The notes under the pieces: generated by a model
The model's input: the letters and a program-made list of their open reading frames with translations, nothing else
Told to the model about the DNA's origin: nothing
Databases searched by the model: none
DNA from: Bacillus salacetis
Lineage (GTDB): Bacteria; Bacillota; Bacilli; Bacillales; Bacillaceae_B
DNA length: 59,625 nucleotides
Direction of reading: 5' to 3'
Assembly: GCF_003581585.1 (NCBI RefSeq)
Contig: NZ_QXIR01000030.1
Span: 1-59,625, forward strand
Made by a program: the position numbers and the translations under genes
Shown: one piece after another, positions 17,382 through 29,005 of the stretch
Layout: each line of letters begins with the position of its first letter
How positions within the stretch are numbered: position 1 is the first letter of the stretch

Positions 17382-17410
17382 TATATATGGGACTGGCTGC
17401 GGACATATGA
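17382..17410 (-). promoter_or_regulatory. Possible sigma-E promoter of ytrHI
   Basis: Minus strand: TCATATG (17410-17404), 14-nt spacer, CATATATA (17389-17382). This resembles the sigma-E consensus (KMATATT, 14-15 nt, CATACAHT), in keeping with mother-cell expression of ytrHI. Confidence 0.45.
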
Positions 17411-17507
17411 AGGATACAAGTGGAGAAAAAAGCGAACATATTTTCCTTTTTAGTTATAGTTTCTTATAATGAAAGGAAGGAGAATGAGAAAAGGAGTGTG
17501 AGTGCTC

Positions 17508-20500
17508 ATGTCGTTTGTCCACTTGCAGGTGTCAAGCGCTTATAGCTTATTATCGAGCACAGCTTCGATCAAAACGCTTGTACAAAAAGCTGTACAGAAT
17601 AACTACCGTGCAATGGCAATCACGGATCGAAATGTGATGTATGGGGTCGTTCCGTTTTATAATGAATGCCGCAAGAATGATATTAAGCCGATTATCGGCA
17701 TGACGGCAGATGTAATGAGCGAAAGTGAAGGGAAGAGCTTTCCACTTGTCCTGCTTGCCAAAAATAATGCAGGTTATCGAAATCTGTTGAAGATATCAAG
17801 TGTGATAGGGACAAAATCCCCTGAAGGAATTCCTTATAAGTGGCTGAAAGGCTATGGGGAAGGCCTTATTGGCATTACTCCGGGAACTAAAGGAGAAATC
17901 GAACAGTATTTGCTGGCAGAAGAATGGGAGAAAGCGGAAGAAGTCCTCCGCAGGCTGCAGCAGATCTTTGGTGAAGATTTTTACCTTTCGCTTCAAAATC
18001 ATGGCCTTCAAGAGGAAAGAAAGATAGAAGAAGGCTTTCAAAGGTTGAACCGGAAATTTTCTGTGCGCCGGGTTGTGTCAAATGATGTCCAATTTATAGA
18101 AAAAGAGGACGCATTCGCTCACGAATGCCTCCTTGCCATCCGGGATGGAGTGAAGCTTGCAGATGATGAACGGGAAACACTGCCGAACGACCAGTATTAC
18201 TTAAAGAGCAGGGATGAGATGCTCGAGTTGTTCGGCCGCCATGAGGATGCCTTGGAAAACACGATGATTGTTGCAGGCCAATGCAATGTGGAAATCGCTT
18301 TTAACCAAAACCTTCTGCCCAAATACCCGCTTCCTCCCGGTGAAAAGGCTGACGGCTTTCTTCAGCGGGTCTGTATGCAGGGGCTTAAAGAGAGAGGGCT
18401 TGAGAACAGGCAGGAATATGCAGACAGGCTGAACTATGAGCTGTCGGTGATACAAAAGATGAACTTCAGTGATTATTTCCTCATAGTCTGGGACTTTATG
18501 AAGTACGCAAGGGACCGGCATATATTGACCGGGCCAGGAAGGGGATCGGCCGCAGGTTCGCTTGTGGCCTACGTCCTCCGGATCACAGATGTGGATCCGA
18601 TCCATCATGATCTTTTATTTGAAAGGTTCCTCAATCCCGAAAGGATTTCCATGCCTGATATCGATATAGACTTTCCGGATTACCGTCGTGAAGAAGTCAT
18701 TGAATATGTCCATCAGAAATACGGGGAACTGCATGTCGCCCAGATCATTACGTTTGGAACCCTTGCAGCCAAAGCCGCCCTCAGGGATACGGCAAGGGCC
18801 TTTGGGTTTAACTCCAAGGAATTGGAGCAGCTTTCAAGGTTTATTTCGTCAAGGCACGGCAGGTCCTTGAAGGCGTCTTATGATGAATCGGCTGACTTTA
18901 GGAACTTCATCAATGAGTCGCAGCATAAACAAAGGCTGTTTCAGACAGCATTGAAATTGGAAGGGCTGCCGCGGCACGCGTCCACACATGCTGCGGGTGT
19001 CATCATCAGTGAAAGGCCGCTCGTCGATTTGATTCCGATCCAGGCTGGTCAGGGAGGTGTGCACCTGACTCAATACCCGATGGAAATATTAGAAGAAATC
19101 GGAATGTTGAAAATGGATTTCCTTGGCCTGAGGAACCTGACGATTCTTGACAGGCTTGTTTCATCTATAAAAAAAGGGACAGGCAGGAGGTTAACCCTGG
19201 ATAATCTTCCTCAAAATGACCAAAAAACCTTTGAACTTTTGAGCCAGGGAAGGACTGACGGTGTGTTTCAGCTCGAGTCAGAAGGCATGAAAAATGTTCT
19301 TGTGAAGCTGAAGCCGGGTTCATTTGAAGATATTGTGGCTGTCAACGCGTTGTTCAGGCCGGGGCCGATGGAAAATATCCCTTTGTTTATCGCCAGGAAA
19401 CATGGTGAGGAGAAAATCGATTACCCTCACCCGGACTTGAAAGAAATTCTCGGGGTTACCTACGGAGTCATTGTCTATCAGGAACAGATCATGCAGATTG
19501 CCTCCAGGATGGCAGGTTTCACTTTGGGAGAAGCGGATTTGCTCAGGAGAGCCGTCAGCAAGAAGAAACGGGATGTCCTGGACAGTGAACGGAAGCATTT
19601 TATCGAAGGTGCACTCAAGAAAGGGTATTCCCATGAAACAGCCCAGGAAATTTATGACCTGATTGTACGTTTTGCGAATTACGGTTTTAACCGTTCACAT
19701 GCTGTTGCCTATAGTATGATCGCATACCAGCTTGCCTATCTGAAAGCCAACTACCCAACCTATTTCTTAGCTGCCCTGCTGACTTCGGTGATAGGAAATG
19801 ATACAAAGGTTTCCCAATATATCCGGGAAGCCAAGCAGAATGATATCAATATTCTTCCGCCTTCGATCAATCTCAGCCAGTACCCTTTTAAAGTCGAGAA
19901 GGGAGGGATTCGTTATAGTCTGGGAGCGATAAGGGGTGTCGGGGCTGCGGCGCTTAAAGAAATCCATCAGGAAAGGCAGGAAAAACCATTTGCTGATTTG
20001 TTTGATTTCTGCCTAAGGGTTTCACTCAAAGCCGTAAACAGAAAGACTTTGGAGTCCCTTGTGTTCTCAGGAGCGTTTGATGACTTCGGCGAAGACCGTT
20101 CAACGCTGCTTGCCAGCCTGGATGTCGCCATTGAGCACTCTGAATTGGTCCGGCCTCAGGATCAGGACTATGATCTGTTTGAGGAGGAAGAGGCTTTCTT
20201 TTTAAAACCGAAGTATATGGAAGTTGAAGATATGCCCCTTGAGAAAAAACTCGAGTATGAGAAGCAAGTGCTGGGACTATATCTATCCGATCACCCGGTT
20301 ACCCCATATGAAGGGTTGTTCAAAGGTGTTTCTGCCATCGATCTTTTTGATCTGGAGCCTGGAAACAAGCACATCAGGGCCGGCGTTTATATAACAGCCA
20401 TCAAGACCATCAGGACCAAGAAAGGGGAAGTCATGGCGTTTATAACGGTAAGTGATTCCAGCGGTGAAATGGAAGGGGTCGTCTTTCCCAATGCATACCG

Positions 20501-20858
20501 GCAATATTCCGCTTCCCTGAAAGAAGGGAATACTGTGATGATGGAAGGGGCAGTGGAGGAACGGAATGGCAAGCTCCAGCTCCTTGTAAATAAAGTATTC
20601 ACAGTAGATGAAGTAAAGAATCTTTCGGATGAGATCAACAAAAGGCTTTATTTAAAGATTGATTCTTCAGCAGGTGAGAAATTCGCCGCTTTAAAGCAGA
20701 TACTCCAAAAGTTCAAGGGGACAACTCCGGTCATCATTCACTTCGAAGCTGAACACCGCACTGTCCAGCTTCCGAATAATCAATGGGTGAACCCGACGGC
20801 CGGATGCCTCCGGGAACTGAGCGGGATAGCCGGAGAAAGAAATACAGTCTTGAAATAA
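17508..20858 (+). CDS. dnaE: DNA polymerase III subunit alpha, DnaE type
   Basis: A 1116-aa replicative polymerase. In Bacillus DnaE extends RNA primers with DNA before handing over to PolC, mainly on the lagging strand. Domains in order: PHP (about 1-200, VHLQVSSAYSLL start), polymerase palm with catalytic acidic motif MPDIDIDFPD (about 380-390) and GPGRGSAAGSLVAYVL, fingers with FRPGPMENIPLFI, a helix-hairpin-helix region (~780-850) and an OB domain (~950-1030). No epsilon-like exonuclease insert is seen, as expected for DnaE rather than PolC. The ATG at 17508 gives MSFVHLQV as in B. subtilis; a GTG at 17502 is the alternative, since AAGGAG is 11 nt from the ATG. Confidence 0.97.
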   Translation: MSFVHLQVSSAYSLLSSTASIKTLVQKAVQNNYRAMAITDRNVMYGVVPFYNECRKNDIKPIIGMTADVMSESEGKSFPLVLLAKNNAGYRNLLKISSVIGTKSPEGIPYKWLKGYGEGLIGITPGTKGEIEQYLLAEEWEKAEEVLRRLQQIFGEDFYLSLQNHGLQEERKIEEGFQRLNRKFSVRRVVSNDVQFIEKEDAFAHECLLAIRDGVKLADDERETLPNDQYYLKSRDEMLELFGRHEDALENTMIVAGQCNVEIAFNQNLLPKYPLPPGEKADGFLQRVCMQGLKERGLENRQEYADRLNYELSVIQKMNFSDYFLIVWDFMKYARDRHILTGPGRGSAAGSLVAYVLRITDVDPIHHDLLFERFLNPERISMPDIDIDFPDYRREEVIEYVHQKYGELHVAQIITFGTLAAKAALRDTARAFGFNSKELEQLSRFISSRHGRSLKASYDESADFRNFINESQHKQRLFQTALKLEGLPRHASTHAAGVIISERPLVDLIPIQAGQGGVHLTQYPMEILEEIGMLKMDFLGLRNLTILDRLVSSIKKGTGRRLTLDNLPQNDQKTFELLSQGRTDGVFQLESEGMKNVLVKLKPGSFEDIVAVNALFRPGPMENIPLFIARKHGEEKIDYPHPDLKEILGVTYGVIVYQEQIMQIASRMAGFTLGEADLLRRAVSKKKRDVLDSERKHFIEGALKKGYSHETAQEIYDLIVRFANYGFNRSHAVAYSMIAYQLAYLKANYPTYFLAALLTSVIGNDTKVSQYIREAKQNDINILPPSINLSQYPFKVEKGGIRYSLGAIRGVGAAALKEIHQERQEKPFADLFDFCLRVSLKAVNRKTLESLVFSGAFDDFGEDRSTLLASLDVAIEHSELVRPQDQDYDLFEEEEAFFLKPKYMEVEDMPLEKKLEYEKQVLGLYLSDHPVTPYEGLFKGVSAIDLFDLEPGNKHIRAGVYITAIKTIRTKKGEVMAFITVSDSSGEMEGVVFPNAYRQYSASLKEGNTVMMEGAVEERNGKLQLLVNKVFTVDEVKNLSDEINKRLYLKIDSSAGEKFAALKQILQKFKGTTPVIIHFEAEHRTVQLPNNQWVNPTAGCLRELSGIAGERNTVLK

Positions 20859-20939
20859 TTGCCGGAACATCAGAAGCCGTAAATTTATAATAATTACTTT
20901 ACTTACTTAACCATTTATTATATTGTTTAAAGGGAAAAG

Positions 20940-20954
20940 GGTGGTCTGACCACC
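20940..20954. promoter_or_regulatory. Candidate operator for the FadR-type regulator
   Basis: A perfect 7-1-7 palindrome GGTGGTCTGACCACC with core TGGTCTGACCA, which equals the core of the E. coli FadR operator (TGGTCNGACCA). It lies about 65 bp before ytsJ, in the only sizeable gap upstream of the ytsJ - FadR-type gene pair. Confidence 0.55.
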
Positions 20955-21020
20955 TGGCTGTTATTTTGTTATTTAAAAATTATGAAGCGTTACTGCAGAT
21001 ACTTTAAGGAGTGAACCAGC

Positions 21021-22259
21021 TTGTCATTACGTGAAGAAGCGTTGCACATGCACAGAATAAACCAGGGGAAACTGGAATCGAAGTCAAAGGTGGAGGTCAG
21101 GAATGCCAAGGACCTCAGCCTTGCATATTCACCTGGTGTAGCTGAACCTTGTAAAGTGATCTACGACAAACCTGAAACGGTCTATGAATATACGATGAAA
21201 GGCAATATGGTTGCAGTTGTTTCAGATGGGACAGCTGTACTTGGGCTTGGCAATATCGGACCGTCCGCGGCTCTTCCAGTCATGGAAGGAAAAGCGGTTT
21301 TGTTCAAAAGCTTTGCTGGAGTTGATGCATTCCCAATCTGTCTTGATACAACCGATGTGGACAAGATCGTTGAAACGGTAAAATTGATGGAACCGACTTT
21401 CGGCGGGGTGAACCTGGAAGATATCGCTGCACCGAACTGTTTTGTCATAGAAGAACGACTAAAGAAAGAAACCAATATTCCCATTTTTCACGATGACCAG
21501 CATGGAACTGCGATTGTCACTGCAGCCGGGCTTGTGAATGCCCTTAAAATCGTCGGGAAAAAGATGTCCGAAATCAAAGTTGTGGCAAACGGGGCAGGGG
21601 CAGCTGGAATTGCCATCATCAAGCTTCTTCACAATTACGGCGTCAGGGACATCGTCATGTGTGATACAAGGGGCGCCATATACGAAGGCCGCCCGAACGG
21701 AATGAACGATATCAAGAATGAAGTAGCCAAGTTTACAAACCGCGACCGTAAAGAAGGCGGACTGGAAGATGTCATCAAGGATGCGGATGTTTTTATTGGC
21801 GTATCGGTTGCAGGTGCCCTGACGGAAGAAATGGTCAGCTCCATGAAGGAGGATCCCATCATATTCGCCATGGCCAACCCAGTCCCGGAAATAATGCCTG
21901 AAAGTGCAAAAGCCGCAGGGGCAAAGGTAGTGGGTACCGGCCGTTCTGATTTCCCTAACCAGGTTAACAATGTATTGGCGTTCCCAGGGATTTTCAGAGG
22001 TGCTCTGGATGTAAGGGCAACACATATCAACGAGAAGATGAAGCAGGCGGCAGTTGAAGCGATCGCTGCACTCGTCGATGAAAAGGATCTGGATGAGGAT
22101 TATGTCATACCGGCACCCTTTGATGCCCGTGTAGCACCGGCCGTTGCAGCAGCAGTAGCCCAAGCTGCGATGGAGACTGGTGTTGCAAGGCAGAAAGTCG
22201 ATCCTGAAGAAGTACGCAGGAAGACTGAACAACTGGCTGTGATCGGAAAGGGTGAATAA
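21021..22259 (+). CDS. ytsJ: NADP-dependent malic enzyme
   Basis: Oxidative decarboxylation of malate to pyruvate with NADP, supplying NADPH. 412 aa, the short bacterial type lacking the phosphotransacetylase-like extension. Visible motifs: SPGVAEPCKVI, VSDGTAVLGLGNIGP, catalytic FHDDQHGTAIVTAAGL (about residues 153-170) and the Rossmann glycine loop VANGAGAAGIAI. In B. subtilis YtsJ is the main NADPH-producing malic enzyme. Start TTG at 21021 with AAGGAGTG upstream. It is followed 8 bp later by a FadR-type gene and then accDA, linking NADPH supply with malonyl-CoA production. Confidence 0.95.
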   Translation: MSLREEALHMHRINQGKLESKSKVEVRNAKDLSLAYSPGVAEPCKVIYDKPETVYEYTMKGNMVAVVSDGTAVLGLGNIGPSAALPVMEGKAVLFKSFAGVDAFPICLDTTDVDKIVETVKLMEPTFGGVNLEDIAAPNCFVIEERLKKETNIPIFHDDQHGTAIVTAAGLVNALKIVGKKMSEIKVVANGAGAAGIAIIKLLHNYGVRDIVMCDTRGAIYEGRPNGMNDIKNEVAKFTNRDRKEGGLEDVIKDADVFIGVSVAGALTEEMVSSMKEDPIIFAMANPVPEIMPESAKAAGAKVVGTGRSDFPNQVNNVLAFPGIFRGALDVRATHINEKMKQAAVEAIAALVDEKDLDEDYVIPAPFDARVAPAVAAAVAQAAMETGVARQKVDPEEVRRKTEQLAVIGKGE

Positions 22260-22267
22260 TCCGGAAA

Positions 22268-22882
22268 ATGGATGCAGCAAAGCCTAACTCAAAGGTATTC
22301 ATAGAAATTGTAGATAGAATAAGGGATATGATCTCGAATGATGATTTGCAGCCCGGAGATAAGATCCCATCCGAAAGGGAGTTGTCTGAACGCCTGAAAG
22401 CCGGGCGTTCTTCCATTAGGGAGGCTTTACGCGCCCTCGAACTATTGGGCCTTATTGAAACAAGGCGGGGTGAAGGCACTTTCCTGAAAGATTTCAGGAA
22501 TCATCATTTAGTGGAACTGCTCGGAACCTTTATCCTTAAGGATGACAAGGCAAGAGGGGATGTTTTGCTGACAAAGGAATGGATTGAAAAAGAGAGTTTA
22601 AGAACGCTCTTCCATTCCGGCACCAATCCTGATTTCCTGCAAAGCTGGATTGATTCAGAGGGTATCCATACTGTCGACGGCTTTTTGAGGAAAATCATCC
22701 ATCAATCGAATAATCTTTTAGGGGAAAAGATTTGGTATATACTCTCCCAATATGGTTCCGTGGGCCAAAATGCAATACCCATGAATGAAAAATGTATAGA
22801 TGCATGCAAAGGCCTGCTGAATTCTCTTAAAGAAAGAGATGAGGACAAAATGTGGGAATTTTATCATTTGCTAAAAGATTGA
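22268..22882 (+). CDS. GntR/FadR-family transcriptional regulator
   Basis: A 204-aa regulator. The N-terminal winged helix is of the GntR type (DDLQPGDKIPSERELSERLK, then SSIREALRALELLGLIETRRG, residues ~25-75); the C-terminal part is all-helical like an FCD ligand domain but short. It sits between malic enzyme and accDA, which B. subtilis 168 does not show at this locus, so a role in fatty-acid precursor supply is a reasonable inference. The ligand is unknown; acyl-CoA, malonyl-CoA or malate would fit. Its RBS is weak (AAAGGGTG within the end of ytsJ), suggesting translational coupling. A FadR-like palindrome lies before ytsJ. Confidence 0.88.
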   Translation: MDAAKPNSKVFIEIVDRIRDMISNDDLQPGDKIPSERELSERLKAGRSSIREALRALELLGLIETRRGEGTFLKDFRNHHLVELLGTFILKDDKARGDVLLTKEWIEKESLRTLFHSGTNPDFLQSWIDSEGIHTVDGFLRKIIHQSNNLLGEKIWYILSQYGSVGQNAIPMNEKCIDACKGLLNSLKERDEDKMWEFYHLLKD

Positions 22883-23068
22883 ATGTGAACAGTGACCACA
22901 GCGAAACTTGTCGAGAAAATGCCGACATGTTCCTACATCCTTTTCGCTTTAAGTAGGATAGAGTGAATAAGAGCATGTCCTGCCATAAGTTATCAATATA
23001 ATAAACCATAGTTTATCCTTTCCTAGAGGACAGGTACTGACACTAGTGTAAATAAGGAGGTTTCACTC

Positions 23069-23938
23069 TTGCTTAAGGATCTTTTTGTTAAATCGAAAAA
23101 GAAGAAATACGCAACCATCCCCTCCGATGCGGCTAAACAAGACGTACCGGAAGGAATCATGACAAAATGCCCAAACTGTAAAAAGATCATGTACACAAAA
23201 GAACTTCAGAAAAACCTGAAAGTCTGCCTTCATTGTGATTTTCATCATAAAATGAATGCATTCGAACGTTTGGACAGTTTCTTTGATGAAGGAACTTTTG
23301 AAGAACTGGATGCTGATTTGATATCAGAGAACCCGCTTGACTTTCCTGATTACATAGAAAAGCTGGAAAAAGACCGTGAAAAAACTAATATAAATGAAGC
23401 AGTGGTGACGGGTGCCGGAAAAGTAGATGGCTTTGAAGCTGTCACCGCCATTATGGATTCCCGTTTCCGGATGGGAAGCATGGGGTCTGTGGTGGGCGAA
23501 AAGATCACAAGGGCTATCGAAGAGGCAGACAGAAGGAATTGTCCGTTCATCATCTTTACGGCATCAGGCGGAGCGCGTATGCAGGAAGGGGTATTGTCCC
23601 TGATGCAAATGGCGAAAACGTCTGTAGCCTTAAAAAGATTCAGTGACAACGGAGGATTATTCATCTCTATCATGACTCATCCGACAACCGGTGGAGTTTC
23701 AGCGAGCTTCGCCTCACTAGGAGATTATAACTTTGCCGAGCCTGGCGCTTTAATCGGGTTTGCGGGCCGGAGGATCATTGAACAAACAATCAGGGAAGAC
23801 CTCCCGGAAGACTTCCAAACTGCCGAGTTCCTGTTGAAACATGGTCAGTTGGATGATGTTATTTCACGATTGGACTTAAAAGAGAAGATCTCAAACATCC
23901 TGGAGATCCATCAGTGGGACGGTGAATTGACATGGTAA
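23069..23938 (+). CDS. accD: Acetyl-CoA carboxylase carboxyltransferase subunit beta
   Basis: With AccA forms the carboxyltransferase that moves CO2 from biotin-BCCP to acetyl-CoA, making malonyl-CoA for fatty acid synthesis. 289 aa. The N-terminal zinc ribbon is intact: CPNCKKIMY and CLHCDF (Cys pairs at about 34/37 and 53/56). The crotonase-fold core includes [12 protein letters not shown] and [13 protein letters not shown] (oxyanion hole). TTG start at 23069 with AAGGAGG upstream. Overlaps accA by 7 bp, allowing stoichiometric synthesis. A 186-bp gap before it may carry its own promoter. Confidence 0.97.
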   Translation: MLKDLFVKSKKKKYATIPSDAAKQDVPEGIMTKCPNCKKIMYTKELQKNLKVCLHCDFHHKMNAFERLDSFFDEGTFEELDADLISENPLDFPDYIEKLEKDREKTNINEAVVTGAGKVDGFEAVTAIMDSRFRMGSMGSVVGEKITRAIEEADRRNCPFIIFTASGGARMQEGVLSLMQMAKTSVALKRFSDNGGLFISIMTHPTTGGVSASFASLGDYNFAEPGALIGFAGRRIIEQTIREDLPEDFQTAEFLLKHGQLDDVISRLDLKEKISNILEIHQWDGELTW

Positions 23939-24912
23939 ATGAAATGGAATTTGAAAAGCCGGTGATACAGCTTAGAAATAAGATTACGGAGCTGAAGGAA
24001 TTCACTAAGAAATCCGATGTTGACCTTTCCTCTGAAATTGAAAAGCTGGAAGCCCGTCTGCAAAAGCTTGAAAACGACCTTTATGAGAATATGAAGCCGT
24101 GGGAAAGGGTGCAGGTAGCCAGACACCCGAGCAGGCCGACCACATTGGATTATATCAGTCTTCTTTTTACCGATTTCCATGAAATGCATGGGGACCGCCT
24201 ATATGGAGAAGATGAAGCCATTGTGTCAGGGATAGCTAAATTCAAGGGGCTTCCTGTAACAGTCATCGGCCACCAGCGCGGAAAGGATACGAAAGAAAAT
24301 ATCCGCCGCAACTTTGGGATGCCTCATCCGGAAGGTTATCGTAAAGCCCTCAGGCTGATGAAGCAGGCAGATAAGTTTGGCAGGCCGATTATCTGCTTTA
24401 TTGATACAAAAGGTGCTTATCCCGGAAAAGCCGCAGAGGAACGCGGGCAGAGTGAAGCCATCGCACGGAACTTGTTTGAAATGGCAGGATTGAGTGTCCC
24501 GGTAATCTGTATTGTGATTGGAGAAGGCGGAAGCGGCGGAGCCCTTGCATTGGGTGTCGGGAATCATATTCATATGCTGGAGAACTCCACCTACTCAGTT
24601 ATATCCCCGGAAGGTGCAGCAGCACTCCTTTGGAAGGACTCTACTCAGGCTAAAAGGGCAGCTGAAACAATGAAAATCACTGCTCCTGATTTGAAGGAAC
24701 TGGGAATCATTGATGAAATCATCCCTGAGGTAAAGGGCGGCGCCCATAAGGATGTCAAGGAGCAGGCCGGGAACATCGGTGAAGTCCTTAAAGCCTCTCT
24801 GGAGCAGCTTGTGCCCCAGACTTCAGAACAGTTAATTCAAGGGCGTTATGAAAAATATAAACTAATGGGTGAATATACTGTTTTAGATGAGCATACTAGG
24901 GTAAATTCTTAA
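23932..24912 (+). CDS. accA: Acetyl-CoA carboxylase carboxyltransferase subunit alpha
   Basis: 326-aa partner of AccD. It has the N-terminal helical segment ([20 protein letters not shown]) and the crotonase-fold core with [29 protein letters not shown] and [16 protein letters not shown], which bind CoA and carboxybiotin. The ATG at 23932 overlaps the accD stop by 7 bp. A Rho-independent terminator follows at once, closing the accDA unit. Confidence 0.97.
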   Translation: MVNEMEFEKPVIQLRNKITELKEFTKKSDVDLSSEIEKLEARLQKLENDLYENMKPWERVQVARHPSRPTTLDYISLLFTDFHEMHGDRLYGEDEAIVSGIAKFKGLPVTVIGHQRGKDTKENIRRNFGMPHPEGYRKALRLMKQADKFGRPIICFIDTKGAYPGKAAEERGQSEAIARNLFEMAGLSVPVICIVIGEGGSGGALALGVGNHIHMLENSTYSVISPEGAAALLWKDSTQAKRAAETMKITAPDLKELGIIDEIIPEVKGGAHKDVKEQAGNIGEVLKASLEQLVPQTSEQLIQGRYEKYKLMGEYTVLDEHTRVNS

Positions 24913-24936
24913 GCGTGGAGCCTTTCCACGCTTTTG
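24909..24936 (+). terminator. accDA terminator
   Basis: Stem AAGCGTGG / CCACGCTT overlapping the accA stop, followed by TTT. Confidence 0.8.
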
Positions 24937-25128
24937 CTCTTTAAGGGCGGGGATTAATTTGGATGGTGCGGTCCTGAAGCTGGATTTTCAGCGGCACTGT
25001 CCGGGAGATCCGGATGTTCAGGGTGAAACTTACAGGATCCGTATGATGAATGGGAGCATGACGAAACGAGACTGTTTTCCTAGCAGGGAAAAACCAATAC
25101 AGCGATGGTGAAAACGCATTATTTTACA

Positions 25129-25142
25129 GTTAAACGCTTTCA
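25129..25142 (+). promoter_or_regulatory. Candidate cre site upstream of pfkA-pyk
   Basis: GTTAAACGCTTTCA matches 12 of 14 positions of the cre consensus, about 205 bp before pfkA. The remainder of the 435-bp accA-pfkA gap holds the accA terminator and a TATAAT at about 25241 without an obvious -35; I see no gene in it. Confidence 0.35.
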
Positions 25143-25251
25143 TTAGTGTGAACATTTCGTATTTTTGGCCTGAGGCTCTATATTCGTTGTTTGCAGCCAA
25201 TCTTCATGTTATTTTAGAAATAATCCCTAGGTATTTTGCCTATAATAATAA

Positions 25252-26307
<1,056 letters not shown>

Positions 26308-26360
26308 TAGAGCCGGCAAGCAGCTTAAAATGACAGGAAATATCCAGGAGGCATGTAGAA

Positions 26361-28121
26361 ATGAGAAAAACTAAAATCGTATGTACTATCGGACCCGCAA
26401 GTGAATCGGTAGAAAAATTGACAGAATTGATTGAAGCAGGAATGAATGTGGCCCGTTTGAACTTCTCACATGGTGACCATGAAGAGCATGGGGCAAGGAT
26501 TAAGAACATCAGGACAGCTTCTGAAAATACAGGGAAGACTGTCGGTATCCTTTTAGATACAAAGGGTCCTGAAATCCGTACCAACAACATGGAAAATGGC
26601 GCAATCGAGCTTGAGAGAGGTACAGAAATCATTGTATCGATGAAAGAAGTTCTCGGAACGACTGAAAAGTTCTCCATTACTTATGAAAATTTGATTGATG
26701 ATGTACACGTTGGTTCCAAGATCCTTTTGGATGACGGGCTGATCGGTCTTGAGGTCATCTCCCTAGATAAAGGAGCCGGAGAGATCAGGACGAAAGTACT
26801 TAACTCAGGTACACTGAAAAACAAAAAAGGTGTCAATGTTCCCGGAGTGTCAGTCAACCTGCCTGGAATCACTGACAAGGATGCCAATGACATCCTGTTT
26901 GGAATCGAACAGGGTGTTGACTTTATCGCTGCTTCCTTCGTAAGGCGTGCTTCCGATGTATTGGAAATCCGTCAGCTGCTCGAGGAAAATAATGCTGCAA
27001 ACATTCAAATCGTGCCTAAAATTGAAAACCAGGAAGGTGTCGATAATATCGACGAAGTACTGGAAGTTTCCGATGGTTTGATGGTAGCCCGCGGCGACCT
27101 TGGAGTGGAAATCCCCGCTGAAGAAGTTCCGCTTGTACAAAAAGCGTTGATTAAAAAATGTAATGCTTTGGGCAAACCTGTCATCACTGCTACTCAAATG
27201 CTTGATTCCATGCAGCGCAATCCCCGTCCTACGAGAGCTGAAGCGAGTGATGTCGCAAATGCCATATTTGACGGGACGGATGCAATCATGCTTTCAGGTG
27301 AAACTGCTGCTGGCGCTTATCCGACAGAGGCCGTTCAAACGATGCATAATATTGCCTCCCGTGCAGAAACAGCACTTGATTACAAAGATATCCTGTCAAC
27401 GCGAAGCAAAGACACAGGCCATAATATGACGGATGCAATCGGACAATCCGTCGCCCATACGGCTATTAACTTATCCGTCAATGCGATTGTCGCTCCGACA
27501 GAAAGCGGCCATACAGCCCGCATGATCTCTAAGTACCGTCCTAAAGCACCTATCATTGCTGTGACAGCTAATGATTCTGTATCCCGCAAGCTTGCTCTGG
27601 TATGGGGAGTGCATTCTCAAATGGGCAGGAAGGTTTCCACTACAGATGAAATGCTGGAAATGGCCGTTGAGGAAAGCGTGAATTCAGGTGTCATTACCCA
27701 TGGTGACCGCATCATCATCACGGCTGGTGTTCCAATCGGAGAGTCCGGTACAACGAATCTCATGAAGATCCATGTTGTCGGCGATATCCTTGCAAAAGGC
27801 CAGGGGATCGGCCGCAAGACAGCATATGGAAAAGCAGTGATCGCGAAAAATGCTGCAGAAGCCATTGAGAAAGTACAGCCTGGTTCCGTTCTTGTAACTG
27901 TCGGAAGCGACAAGGAAATGGTTCCGGCCCTCGAGAAGTGTTCCGCATTGATTACAGAAGAAGGCGGGCTTACAAGCCACGCTGCGGTCGTTGGGATCAA
28001 TATCGGCATCCCAGTCATCGTCGGAGTGGAAAATGCACTGTCCATTTTGAAGGATGGCCAGGAAATCACGGTTGATTCCTCCAGAGGCGTCATCTACGAC
28101 GGACATGCAAGCGTATTGTAA
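26361..28121 (+). CDS. pyk: Pyruvate kinase
   Basis: Transfers phosphate from PEP to ADP, the last glycolytic step. 586 aa, longer than the core enzyme because it carries the extra C-terminal PEP-utiliser-like domain of Bacillus enzymes ([18 protein letters not shown] near 535-552). The barrel has [38 protein letters not shown] and the catalytic block [26 protein letters not shown] precedes the ATG. Downstream of pfkA in one unit, ending in a terminator. Confidence 0.97.
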   Translation: MRKTKIVCTIGPASESVEKLTELIEAGMNVARLNFSHGDHEEHGARIKNIRTASENTGKTVGILLDTKGPEIRTNNMENGAIELERGTEIIVSMKEVLGTTEKFSITYENLIDDVHVGSKILLDDGLIGLEVISLDKGAGEIRTKVLNSGTLKNKKGVNVPGVSVNLPGITDKDANDILFGIEQGVDFIAASFVRRASDVLEIRQLLEENNAANIQIVPKIENQEGVDNIDEVLEVSDGLMVARGDLGVEIPAEEVPLVQKALIKKCNALGKPVITATQMLDSMQRNPRPTRAEASDVANAIFDGTDAIMLSGETAAGAYPTEAVQTMHNIASRAETALDYKDILSTRSKDTGHNMTDAIGQSVAHTAINLSVNAIVAPTESGHTARMISKYRPKAPIIAVTANDSVSRKLALVWGVHSQMGRKVSTTDEMLEMAVEESVNSGVITHGDRIIITAGVPIGESGTTNLMKIHVVGDILAKGQGIGRKTAYGKAVIAKNAAEAIEKVQPGSVLVTVGSDKEMVPALEKCSALITEEGGLTSHAAVVGINIGIPVIVGVENALSILKDGQEITVDSSRGVIYDGHASVL

Positions 28122-28139
28122 TGAATATATCCTGTTTGA

Positions 28140-28178
28140 TAAAGTGATGTCTCTCCTTTGAGGCATCACTTTTTTCTT
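28140..28178 (+). terminator. pfkA-pyk terminator
   Basis: Stem AAGTGATG / CATCACTT with inner CTC / GAG pairing and a following T run. Confidence 0.88.
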
Positions 28179-28276
28179 TAATTGTTGAAAAGTTGTCGCA
28201 GGCGGGCATCAGCCTGATTTGAATTCATATGATATAATGGTTATAGGTTGTCCAAGAAATGGGGGAATCGGAATAT

Positions 28277-28663
28277 ATGAGATACATGATGTTGTTTTTA
28301 ATCATAGTGCCTGCACTTGAAATCGGGCTTTTAATTCTTTCGGGGCAGGCATTTGGAGTACCCGCAACAATACTATTAATCATTGCCACAGGTATTCTGG
28401 GTGCTTATCTGGCAAAGAAACAAGGCCTTCAAGCCATAAGGAATGTACAGGACCAAATCAGGACCGGCCAGCTTCCCGGAGATGTCATCGTGGATGGTCT
28501 GTCAATCCTGGTAGGGGGAGTATTGCTTCTTACACCTGGTTTCATCACAGATGCTTTAGGCTTCACGCTGTTGTTTCCGCAGACAAGGAAAATGATCAAA
28601 CCATTCATCTATAGATTATTCAGGAGATGGATTAACAACGGTAATGTTATAATCTATCGATAG
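28277..28663 (+). CDS. fxsA: FxsA family membrane protein
   Basis: A 128-aa protein with N-terminal hydrophobic segments (MLFLIIVPALEIGLLIL; ATILLIIATGILGAYLA) and a third near 80-97 (LLLTPGFITDALGF). FxsA relieves F-plasmid exclusion of phage T7 when overproduced in E. coli; its natural role is unknown. Counterpart of B. subtilis YtzA in the same position after pyk. The ATG at 28277 gives MRYMMLF as in relatives; a GGGGGAATCGG stretch precedes it. Confidence 0.9.
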   Translation: MRYMMLFLIIVPALEIGLLILSGQAFGVPATILLIIATGILGAYLAKKQGLQAIRNVQDQIRTGQLPGDVIVDGLSILVGGVLLLTPGFITDALGFTLLFPQTRKMIKPFIYRLFRRWINNGNVIIYR

Positions 28664-28667
28664 TATT

Positions 28668-28701
28668 CAGAAGCTTCGTTCTATGAACGGAGCTTTTTTG
28701 T
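28668..28701 (+). terminator. fxsA terminator
   Basis: Stem AGCTTCGTT / AACGGAGCT followed by TTTTTT. Confidence 0.85.
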
Positions 28702-29005
28702 GCGTTGAAAGGCCATAGGAGTGAAAAGAGGAAGGCCAGCAGAAGGAAAAGGTGCCTGGAGTGTGTTTAGAGTTTAAAAGAGAGGAACGTATAAGAAATA
28801 AGCTCTAGCGGAGTCCAAGTTGGAGGCAGCAGTAAAATCAAAGGTCTCCAGCCGGTTGCCGGAGACCAAGGTAATTTCAAGATAATCAAGAGTATTGACA
28901 ATAATAGTTCCAAACTAATAAAAATCCACAGAATCTCAGAAAAGCAGTTAAAAGTTTAATGTAACTCACATAATAGTAAAACCTTTCTGAAAAGTCGTGA
29001 ACCGT
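28702..29005. other. Gap between fxsA and ytvI
   Basis: No gene seen. It holds a strong hairpin GGTCTCC / GGAGACC at 28843-28867 that could terminate minus-strand transcription from ytvI (a loose T-rich stretch follows on that strand), although it is 140 bp from the ytvI stop. Confidence 0.5.
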
